Source: Caulobacteraceae bacterium (GTDB taxonomy: Bacteria > Pseudomonadota > Alphaproteobacteria > Caulobacterales > Caulobacteraceae). Taken from it: a stretch of DNA of 10,155 nucleotides. Under the pieces are notes generated by a model. The model searched no databases. It saw nothing but the letters and a program-made list of their open reading frames with translations, and had not been told where the DNA came from. Where the stretch lies: contig SDZP01000105.1 in assembly GCA_004144935.1 (NCBI GenBank), positions 1 to 10,155 of the forward strand, written 5' to 3'. This document shows positions 1-5,575 of the stretch, one piece after another. Each line of letters opens with the position of its first letter. The first letter of the stretch is position 1. Both the position numbers and the translations under genes were made by a program.

Positions 1-225
1 GTCGTGACCGGCAAGCTGATCGACACCTACATGGCCAGCTCGGGTGGCGTTGCCAAGACGGGCGCTCCGGCGACCGCCGCGATCAACCAAGCCTTCGAAA
101 CCGGCACCGGCCAATACGCCGAAGGCAAGCTGAACGTGACCCTGCCGGCCGGCACCGTCGGCAACGACCGTCCGGTCGCCGGCACCTACTCGGGCACCGT
201 CGTCTTCACCGCGACCCCCCAGTAG
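1..225 (+). CDS. C-terminal end of a pilin-like subunit (spore coat U-type), cut by window start
   Basis: Only the last 74 residues are present, in frame from base 1 to a TAG stop at 223-225; the start lies outside the window. The tail reads NDRPVAGTYSGTVVFTATPQ and matches in layout the tail of the subunit at 970 (NKRPISGNYAGAVTVTVTLD) and that at 1521 (AGSYSGTVVISVATQ). This supports a third member of the 'CNAP' pilin class, although its cysteine region is not visible. The Gly-x-Tyr-Ser-Gly strand is the last beta strand of the incomplete Ig-like fold of archaic chaperone-usher subunits. A strong hairpin follows 15 bases after the stop, so this could be the abundant major pilin, the first cistron with its 3' end stabilised; that is inference. 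The GTG at base 4 is internal, not a start. Confidence 0.8.
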   Translation, partial: VVTGKLIDTYMASSGGVAKTGAPATAAINQAFETGTGQYAEGKLNVTLPAGTVGNDRPVAGTYSGTVVFTATPQ

Positions 226-240
226 TCGGCCCTGAGACAT

Positions 241-266
241 CCGGGCGGATCGCGAGATCCGCCCGG
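241..266 (+). other. Perfect GC hairpin between two subunit genes (mRNA stabiliser or attenuator)
   Basis: An 11-bp perfect inverted repeat (CCGGGCGGATC / GATCCGCCCGG) surrounds a GCGA loop, a GNRA-type tetraloop. It lies between the stop of the first subunit and the AAGGAA ribosome site of the next. No T run follows (TGATCTCG), so a classic intrinsic terminator is unlikely. In pilus operons such a structure often protects the 3' end of a major-subunit message or partly stops transcription before minor genes. Which applies here is inference. Confidence 0.7.
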
Positions 267-295
267 TGATCTCGACCTGCATTGAAGGAAATCCG

Positions 296-916
296 ATGTC
301 CCACCCTCGCACAGCACTGATCGGAGCCCTCGTGGCGACGACCATGCTTGCGTGGTCGGGCGCGGCTTCCGCGGCGACCATCTCGGCCAGTGACCTGGCC
401 GAGATGGGACCCGGCTACTCGGCCGCCGACGCCCCGCTGGGCGCGCCCGTCGAGCTGGCTATCGACCTGAAGGGCCGCGTGGCGGCCCGCTGCAATCTCA
501 CCGCCCCGCCCACCGGATTGAGCAGCATGGCTCTCCTGCGCGACGGCGAAGACCGCTCCGCCTTCAACATCGACTGCAACACGCCCTTCACCCTGCGGGT
601 GCGCTCGGGCAACGGCGGTCTGGCCTCTGTCGAACAGTCGATCGGGACCGCCCTGCTGATGCCCTACGAAATGGCCGTCAGCGTCAACACCGACTCCGGA
701 CGCCAGGATCTCGGCTGGTGCCAGTCCTCGGAGCTGTCCGGGGCCGCCTCCGGCTGCGCCTACGCCCCCGCGGCCGCCGGAGGCGGCTGGTCGTCGGGCC
801 AGGCCACCGCCATCCGCCAGAAGGGCGATCTTCGCATCCGCTGGCGCGACTCCGGGGCGCCGCTGTTCGGCGCCTACCAGGACACCATCATCATCGAGCT
901 GGAGGTCCGTTCGTGA
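296..916 (+). CDS. Divergent exported pilin-like subunit with four cysteines
   Basis: A 206-residue protein starting at ATG 296, preceded by AAGGAA with a 5-base gap; a GTG at 266 is in frame but falls inside the upstream hairpin and has no ribosome site. Residues 1-26 are a Sec signal peptide ending AASA|A. The mature part has an unusually long lead (about 40 residues) before Cys66, then Cys94 in IDCNTPFTLRVRSGNGGLAS, matching the CN...GGL motif of neighbouring subunits. An extra pair, Cys142 and Cys154, may form a second disulfide. The tail FGAYQDTIIIELEV is the Gly-x-Tyr-x-Asp strand shared by the cluster. Role inferred: minor subunit or adaptor of an archaic chaperone-usher pilus. Its sequence is the most divergent of the set, so the exact position in the fibre is unknown. 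Confidence 0.78.
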   Translation: MSHPRTALIGALVATTMLAWSGAASAATISASDLAEMGPGYSAADAPLGAPVELAIDLKGRVAARCNLTAPPTGLSSMALLRDGEDRSAFNIDCNTPFTLRVRSGNGGLASVEQSIGTALLMPYEMAVSVNTDSGRQDLGWCQSSELSGAASGCAYAPAAAGGGWSSGQATAIRQKGDLRIRWRDSGAPLFGAYQDTIIIELEVRS

Positions 917-969
917 CCGCCGGCCCTAGCAAACGGTTCCCGTTTTTCGGGACTATCGAGGAGAAGGCC

Positions 970-1494
970 GTGAAAACCCACCTGCTTTGCGCCGCCCTGG
1001 CGCTTGGCCTGGCCGCGACCGCGTCCGCGGCCGCCGCCCAGGACAGTGAAACCATCACCATCAATTCCACCGTCAGCAAGTACTGCAAGAGCCTCGGCAC
1101 GCCCTCGCCCATCGCGCTCGGCGAACTGGTCGACGGCGTCGGCTTCGTGGTCACCAGCTTTGCCGGCCCCAACACCTCGACGGTGTCTAACTACTACTGC
1201 AACGCCCCGGCGACCATCAGCCTGGCGGCGACGCCGCTGACGCAGGCGGCCGGTTCGGCCATCCTCGATCCGTCGTCCTTCACCAACCGCATCGACTACC
1301 TGGCCAGCCTGTCGTGGGACAACGTCAGCGGCTCGGTGAACACCCTCACGGGCACGCCGTCGTCGATCACCTCGGCTGAAGCCAACACCGGCAACCTGAC
1401 GGTCACCGTCACCGCCCCGGACACCGCCGGCAACAAGCGTCCGATCTCGGGCAACTACGCCGGCGCCGTGACCGTCACCGTCACGCTCGACTGA
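970..1494 (+). CDS. Exported pilin-like subunit, spore coat U-type, 'CNAP' class
   Basis: A 174-residue protein. The start is taken as GTG 970 because GAGGAG lies 6 bases upstream and the frame then opens with a clean signal peptide (MKTHLLCAALALGLAATASA, cleavage near residues 23-25). A longer reading from 718 would overlap the previous gene and lose the signal peptide. The mature N-terminus (ETITINSTV) alternates polar and hydrophobic residues, as expected for a donor strand. Cys39 (SKYCKS) and Cys77 (NYYCNAP) would form the conserved disulfide. The tail NKRPISGNYAGAVTVTV is the last beta strand. Closest relatives in the window are the gene at 1521 and the partial first gene. Inferred to be a structural pilin capped by the chaperone at 4815. 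Confidence 0.85.
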   Translation: MKTHLLCAALALGLAATASAAAAQDSETITINSTVSKYCKSLGTPSPIALGELVDGVGFVVTSFAGPNTSTVSNYYCNAPATISLAATPLTQAAGSAILDPSSFTNRIDYLASLSWDNVSGSVNTLTGTPSSITSAEANTGNLTVTVTAPDTAGNKRPISGNYAGAVTVTVTLD

Positions 1495-1520
1495 CCCGGC
1501 CCAGACCAGGAACCCGCATC

Positions 1521-2093
1521 ATGAAACGCTCCCTCATCCTAACCCTCGCCGCCACGGTCGCCCTCGCGGCGCCGCTGGCCGCGCAGGCCCAGAACGCCAG
1601 CGCCACCGTCACGGTGAACGGCGAAGTCACCAAGGCCTGCGTCATCGGCCAGCCCGCTTCGGTCAGCCTGGCGCTCGGCGACCTGACCGGTCCCGACGGC
1701 CGGATCTCGGCCGAGAAGGCCAGCGCCACGCCGTCGCAATCGACCACCATCGCCACCGCCTGGTGCAACGCCCCCAGCACGATGTCGATCGACGGCTCGC
1801 CGCTGTCGCTGACCGCGCCGCCGGCCTACGCCTCGCCGGCCGGCTTCTCGCGCCTGATCAGCTACAAGGCCGAAGTCATTGGCTGGACCGGGGCCCTCTT
1901 CGACGAACCGCTCGTCGGCGACAGCGCCAAGACGCTGGCCGCGCCGAGCGCCTACGCCGCCACTGGTGATGGCCTGAAGCTGGACATCTCCAGCCTGAAG
2001 ACCCTCAACACCGCCGGCAGCGCCGCCGCCGCCGCGATCGTCGAAGCCGGCTCCTACTCGGGCACCGTCGTCATCTCGGTGGCCACGCAGTGA
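1521..2093 (+). CDS. Exported pilin-like subunit, spore coat U-type, 'CNAP' class
   Basis: A 190-residue protein starting at ATG 1521 with AGGAA 8 bases upstream. The signal peptide (MKRSLILTLAATVALAAPLA) is cleaved after AQA at about residue 23. The mature start ASATVTVNGEVTKAC has the alternating pattern of a donor strand running into the first core strand. Cys40 and Cys82 (TAWCNAP) are the expected disulfide pair, and the tail EAGSYSGTVVISV carries the Gly-x-Tyr-Ser-Gly strand, nearly the same as in the partial first gene. The stop overlaps the GTG of the next gene by four bases (GTGA, 2090-2093), implying translational coupling. Role inferred as pilus structural subunit. Confidence 0.87.
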   Translation: MKRSLILTLAATVALAAPLAAQAQNASATVTVNGEVTKACVIGQPASVSLALGDLTGPDGRISAEKASATPSQSTTIATAWCNAPSTMSIDGSPLSLTAPPAYASPAGFSRLISYKAEVIGWTGALFDEPLVGDSAKTLAAPSAYAATGDGLKLDISSLKTLNTAGSAAAAAIVEAGSYSGTVVISVATQ

Positions 2094-2686
2094 TCAAGTC
2101 GCCCACATCCTTCCACGGTCTGAGCCTCGTCGCGCTTGCCGCGTCGATGGCCTGCGCGCCGGCCTCCTCGTGGGCGCAGCAGCAACAGACCGTGGAACTT
2201 GTGGGCGAAGCGGGCCTGCGCTGCACCCTGGGTCAGCCGACCCAGGGAAGCGGCGCCCTCACCAATTTCGACACGCCCTCGGGCTCGGTGTTCAGCATCA
2301 CCCAGCTGGCCGACCCCGAGACGCTGACCACCCAGGCGGCCAACATCACCCTCAGCCTGGATGCCATGTGCAACAGCCTGCACAAGGTGATCATCGCCAG
2401 CGACAACAACGGCCTTTGGCGCGCCGGCGCCTCGGCGGCGGCCGGATTTGGCAACGCCGTCCCCTATCAGGCCAACCTCGTCTGGGCCGATCAGCAGCAC
2501 TTGCTGACCGCCGACACCTCCTCGCGGCAGGCCGTCGAGGAAGAGCTGCTGATCAACCGGCCCAACAGCGGTCAGATGCTGATCGAGTTCGACATCAACA
2601 GCGGCGCGACCAATGTCGGCATCGGCGCCCCGTTGCTGGCCGGCGAATATTCCGACGTCCTGCGGATCACGGTGGAGGCGCAATGA
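2090..2686 (+). CDS. Exported pilin-like minor subunit, 'CN..H..GGL' class
   Basis: A 198-residue protein read from GTG 2090, which overlaps the previous stop (GTGA). No good ribosome site is visible, so translation probably relies on coupling to the gene before it. A signal peptide of about 29 residues ends near SSWAQ. Cys45 (GLRCTLG) and Cys94 (AMCNSLHKVIIASDNNGL) form the conserved pair, with the CNxxHxxxxxSxxxGL motif shared by the next three subunits. The tail LLAGEYSDVLRITVEAQ is the Gly-x-Tyr-Ser-Asp strand. It resembles the next gene in the VPYQANLVWA / APYTVTVAWA segment and in the tail, suggesting an old duplication. Inferred minor pilin of the same fibre. Confidence 0.84.
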   Translation: MIKSPTSFHGLSLVALAASMACAPASSWAQQQQTVELVGEAGLRCTLGQPTQGSGALTNFDTPSGSVFSITQLADPETLTTQAANITLSLDAMCNSLHKVIIASDNNGLWRAGASAAAGFGNAVPYQANLVWADQQHLLTADTSSRQAVEEELLINRPNSGQMLIEFDINSGATNVGIGAPLLAGEYSDVLRITVEAQ

Positions 2687-3252
2687 TGCCCCGCAGCCTG
2701 ATCCCCTTCACCCTGGCCGCCGCCCTGATGGCCGGCCCCGCCTTCGCCCAGACCCAGGAAGAGACCACCGGCACGATCCAGGCCGTCTTCCGCGGCGACG
2801 TCCTGGCCGCCTGCCGGATGAGCACGCCGCTGGCCCCGACCGCCGACAACGCCCAGGTGGGCGCGCTGGCGCCGGGATCGGCCGATATCGCCATCAACCA
2901 GCTGGTCGGAGACGACGGCGCCCCCATCGGCGCGACGATCGTCCTGGTGCTGCCCGCAACCTGCAACCAGGCCCATACCCTCAACCTGTCCAGCCTCAAC
3001 GGCGGGCTGAAGGGCGATGGACCGGCCCTTCCCGGCGGCGCCTTCCGCTCGCAGGCCCCCTACACGGTGACCGTGGCCTGGGCCGGGGAGTCCCAGACCT
3101 TCCAGACCCAGGACGAAAGCCTGTCCTTCGCGCTGGGCAGCGCGGCGACCGGCCCGGTCACGGTGACCATCCAGATCCCGGCCGGCGGCGCGCCGCTAGC
3201 GGCCGGGACCTACTCGGACGAACTCGTACTCGAACTCGGTGTGGCCGGGTGA
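2683..3252 (+). CDS. Exported pilin-like minor subunit, 'CN..H..GGL' class
   Basis: Two adjacent ATG codons are possible: 2683 overlaps the previous stop (ATGA), and 2686 has better spacing (7 bases) from GGAGG at 2674-2678. The choice changes one residue (189 or 188). The signal peptide is cleaved after AFA at about residue 22. Cys44 (LAACRMS) and Cys94 (PATCNQAHTLNLSSLNGGL) are the expected disulfide. The tail LAAGTYSDELVLELGV carries the Gly-x-Tyr-Ser-Asp strand. Overlap at both ends with neighbours' translation signals places it firmly in the operon. Role inferred as minor pilus subunit and sister of the gene at 2090. Confidence 0.85.
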   Translation: MMPRSLIPFTLAAALMAGPAFAQTQEETTGTIQAVFRGDVLAACRMSTPLAPTADNAQVGALAPGSADIAINQLVGDDGAPIGATIVLVLPATCNQAHTLNLSSLNGGLKGDGPALPGGAFRSQAPYTVTVAWAGESQTFQTQDESLSFALGSAATGPVTVTIQIPAGGAPLAAGTYSDELVLELGVAG

Positions 3253-3266
3253 ACAGGGAAATGACC

Positions 3267-3893
3267 ATGTTGAAGCCTCTTCTGACCTCCGTCGTCGCCC
3301 TGGCCGCTCTTGTCAGCGCCGGCGCCGCCAGCGCCGCCGATCCGATCACCGTCGCCGGCTCCGCCGAGAAGTTCTGCAGCCTGCCCGATACCTGGTCCGC
3401 CTCTGCCGCGTCGGGCGGAGCCGCCGCCGGCCAGTTCACCGGCATGACCTGGACCATTCCCGAGGCTCTGTTGTCGGACGCCCAGGGCCAACCCGTGGTC
3501 GGGTCGGATTTCGGCATGCGTATCGTCGGGGTGGGCCACTGCAACGCCTCGCACACCATTCAGTTGACCAGCGCCCGTGGCGGCCTTGTCACCGGGGTCC
3601 CCGGCGCCGCGACGCCCGACAACTTCAGCCGCCGTCGCAATATCCGCTATGACGCCTACTGGAGCCTGTCCGGCGGATCCGCCGTCTTCGGCGCCAACGT
3701 CAACAACTTCAACCCGACCAGCCCCGGCCAGTCGTCAAATGCGGCCAACTTCCAGGTCGGCGTCGGCCAGGCGCCTCCCGGGGAGCGGGAGTTCCACCTG
3801 CGCGTCGGGCTCCAGCGGCCGGCCGGCGCCGCCCCGCTGCTGGCCGGCGCCTATTCCGACAACGTCACCATCACCATCACCCTCGCACCCTGA
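3267..3893 (+). CDS. Exported subunit of the duplicated 'AEKFC' pair, first copy
   Basis: A 208-residue protein. An ATG at 3261 is also in frame but lies one base after AGGGA, so ATG 3267 (7-base gap) is preferred; it also aligns with the start of the sister gene at 3947. The signal peptide ends GAASA|ADP near residue 23. The mature start ADPITVAGSAEKFCSLPDTW contains Cys37. Cys92 sits in GHCNASHTIQLTSARGGLVT. A later block, RRRNIRYDAYWS, is shared only with the sister. The tail LLAGAYSDNVTITITLAP is the Gly-x-Tyr-Ser-Asp strand. The 55-residue spacing between cysteines is the longest in the cluster. Role inferred: specialised pilus subunit, probably recent in origin through duplication. Confidence 0.85.
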   Translation: MLKPLLTSVVALAALVSAGAASAADPITVAGSAEKFCSLPDTWSASAASGGAAAGQFTGMTWTIPEALLSDAQGQPVVGSDFGMRIVGVGHCNASHTIQLTSARGGLVTGVPGAATPDNFSRRRNIRYDAYWSLSGGSAVFGANVNNFNPTSPGQSSNAANFQVGVGQAPPGEREFHLRVGLQRPAGAAPLLAGAYSDNVTITITLAP

Positions 3894-3946
3894 CCGTCGC
3901 CGAGGCCCGCAAGGGCTCCCGCCGTCAGCAACACCGGATGAGAACC

Positions 3947-4576
3947 ATGAAGATCCTTTCAAGCGTCATCGCCGCCACCGCCCTGCTCGCCGTCGCCGGC
4001 GCCGCCTCGGCCGCCGACCCGATCACCATCGGCGGCAGCGCCGAGAAGTTCTGCACCCTGCCCGACAGCTGGACCTTCGTGTCCTCCGGCGGCGGCCAGT
4101 TGAACGGCACCTTCAGCGGCACCACCTGGACCATTCCGGAATCGGCCCTGGCCGACGCCAGCTCGGTCGCCGTTACGGGCAGCGAATACGCCATCCGGGT
4201 TCGTGGGTTTGGCGCCTGCAACGCCTCGCACACCATCCGCCTGCAGAGCACCAACGGCGGCCTGGTGACGGGCGCCCCTGGCGACCCGGCCCCCACCGGC
4301 TTCGCCAAGCGCCGCACGATGCACTACGAGGCCTACTGGAGCGACAATGGCGTCGGGGCCAACACCGTGGCCTTCGGCCCCAAGGCGGCCATCGCCACCG
4401 TCAGCACCCCCGGTCAGCAGGCCGTCGCCAACTACAATGTCAGCGGCTCGCTCGCCCCTCCCGGAAATCGCGCTTTCGACATCCGCCTGGGCATGCTGCG
4501 GGGCGCCCTGTCGACGCCGCTGATCGCGGGCGCCTACAGCGACACCGTCATCGTGACGATCGCGCTCGCTTCATAG
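3947..4576 (+). CDS. Exported subunit of the duplicated 'AEKFC' pair, second copy
   Basis: A 209-residue protein from ATG 3947; an in-frame ATG at 3938 would add MRT and has no better ribosome site. A weak purine stretch (GGATGAGA) lies before 3947. The signal peptide ends GAASA|ADP near residue 22. ADPITIGGSAEKFCTLPDSW (Cys36) and GACNASHTIRLQSTNGGLVT (Cys91) match the gene at 3267 almost block for block, as do KRRTMHYEAYWS, the APPG segment and the tail LIAGAYSDTVIVTIALAS. Cysteine spacing is 55 in both. It is the last subunit before the structured gap and the chaperone. Most likely a tandem duplicate that has diverged in the middle of the protein; role in the pilus inferred from context. 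Confidence 0.85.
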   Translation: MKILSSVIAATALLAVAGAASAADPITIGGSAEKFCTLPDSWTFVSSGGGQLNGTFSGTTWTIPESALADASSVAVTGSEYAIRVRGFGACNASHTIRLQSTNGGLVTGAPGDPAPTGFAKRRTMHYEAYWSDNGVGANTVAFGPKAAIATVSTPGQQAVANYNVSGSLAPPGNRAFDIRLGMLRGALSTPLIAGAYSDTVIVTIALAS

Positions 4577-4814
4577 GATCGGGCGGGTCAGGAGCATTAA
4601 CGGGGCCGTAAGTCCCGCCGATCATGGTCAGGACTGACGAAGGGGGGGCTTTTGTCGCAGCGATCCGGCCATCAGGCCGGCTGTCACTTCGGTGACCGGC
4701 TGTGGGGTGGGGTTTTCCGACACTGTTCAAAGGGCTCCAGCTCGTTCTCCCGGCGCCGGGCGGGGGAGCGGAGCCCAAGCGTTTTTAGGTCCCTGGGACC
4801 AATGGGAGAGTAAA
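4577..4814 (+). promoter_or_regulatory. Structured gap and leader ahead of chaperone-usher genes
   Basis: This 238-base gap is the longest within the cluster and holds no convincing gene. It contains several inverted repeats: GATCGGGCGGG (4577-4587) pairing with CCCGCCGATC (4614-4623) with one bulge, right after the subunit stop; CCGGCC-ATCA-GGCCGG (4665-4680); GTCAC-TTCG-GTGAC (4683-4696); CCCGGCGCCGGG (4749-4760); and GGTCCC-T-GGGACC (4788-4800) close to the GGGAGAG ribosome site. None has a clear U tract. The region could lower or separate expression of the assembly genes from the subunits, act as an mRNA processing site, or contain a promoter. I could not identify a sigma-factor box with confidence and recognise no known riboswitch. 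Confidence 0.5.
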
Positions 4815-5573
4815 ATGGGTTTGCTGCGTAAATGGACCGCCAGCCTGGCGGTGGCCGGCATGCTGATGGTCGGCGCGAGCGCCGTCGAGGCGATGACGGT
4901 CCAGCCCGTCGTCGTCGACCTGCGGATGTCCGGGCGCGAGATGAGCGCCCCCATTCGCGTCGAGAACAATGGCCCCAACCCGCTGCCTGTCGAAATCCGC
5001 GTCGTCGAGACCGACATCAGCCCGGAGGGCGTCAAGGCGTCCGACCGCAAGTCCGAAGACCTGCTGGTGTTTCCGCCGCAAGCCATCATCCCGCCCGGCG
5101 AGACCCAGGTCTTCCGCCTGCAGTACGTCGGCGAGCCGTCGTCGGAGAAGAGCAAGCATTACTACGTGGAAGTCGCCCAGCTGCCGGTCGAACTGCCGGA
5201 AGGCCAGTCGGCCATCCAGATTCTCTACAATTTCCAGGTGATGGTGAACGTCGCCTCGATCACCGCCACCCCACCCAAGCTGACCGTCGAGAGCGCCGAG
5301 GTGGCCAAGAACGGCGAAGGCAAGCCGGTGGCCGCCTTCACCGTCGCCAACAGCGGCCTGAACTACGGCTACATCAGCAGCGGCAGCCTGAAGATCACCT
5401 ACAAGGATACGGCGGGCAAGGAACAGTCAAAGACGCTGTCCAGCACCGACATCCAGCAGTCCATCGGCTTTGGCATGGTGGGCCCCGGCGCGAGCCGCCG
5501 TTTCCTGACACCCCTCGAGGCCGCCGAAGGCTCCACGGTGAAGGTCACCCTGACCATGCCGCGCGGGAAATAG
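4815..5573 (+). CDS. Periplasmic pilus chaperone, PapD-like
   Basis: A 252-residue protein from ATG 4815 with GGGAGAG 4 bases upstream; an upstream GTG at 4692 in frame would add 41 residues and spoil the signal peptide. Residues 1-26 are a signal peptide (cleavage after VEA). The first Ig-like domain (about 27-146) shows family marks: PVVVDL, then Arg41 in the following loop, PIRVENNGPNPLPVEIRVVE, VFPPQAIIPPGETQVFRLQY and HYYVEVAQLPVEL. The strand LYNFQVMVNV (about 138-146) would be the G1 donor strand with alternating hydrophobics. The second domain (about 150-250) ends in a typical VKVTLTMP strand. It would bind nascent subunits in the periplasm by donor-strand complementation and hand them to the usher encoded next. 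Counterpart in the Acinetobacter system is CsuC. Confidence 0.93.
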   Translation: MGLLRKWTASLAVAGMLMVGASAVEAMTVQPVVVDLRMSGREMSAPIRVENNGPNPLPVEIRVVETDISPEGVKASDRKSEDLLVFPPQAIIPPGETQVFRLQYVGEPSSEKSKHYYVEVAQLPVELPEGQSAIQILYNFQVMVNVASITATPPKLTVESAEVAKNGEGKPVAAFTVANSGLNYGYISSGSLKITYKDTAGKEQSKTLSSTDIQQSIGFGMVGPGASRRFLTPLEAAEGSTVKVTLTMPRGK

Positions 5574-5575
5574 GC

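Noticed and set aside
938..952. Small hairpin TCCCG-TTTTT-CGGGA between the 296 and 970 genes
   Set aside because: Only 5 bp of stem with no T run after it; too weak to call a terminator.
718..969. Upstream extension of the subunit at 970 in the same frame
   Set aside because: It is Arg/Pro-rich, overlaps the end of the 296 gene, and would bury the signal peptide; GTG 970 has a good ribosome site.
2054..2683. Minus-strand open frame opposite the subunit at 2090
   Set aside because: Shadow of the sense gene, without signal peptide or family motif.
3905..3916. Small hairpin GCCC-GCAA-GGGC between the duplicated subunits
   Set aside because: Four-base stem; could occur by chance in GC-rich sequence.
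3577..4611. Plus-strand open frame spanning the 3267 and 3947 subunits
   Set aside because: Out of frame with two clear duplicated genes; composition is Arg/Pro/Ser noise.
4577..4814. Possible c-di-GMP (GEMM) or other known riboswitch in the leader
   Set aside because: The conserved core motifs of classes I know are not present; only generic hairpins are seen.
4832..5575. Upstream extension of the usher frame through the chaperone gene
   Set aside because: The stretch is an Arg-rich shadow of the chaperone; the usher signal peptide starts at ATG 5576.
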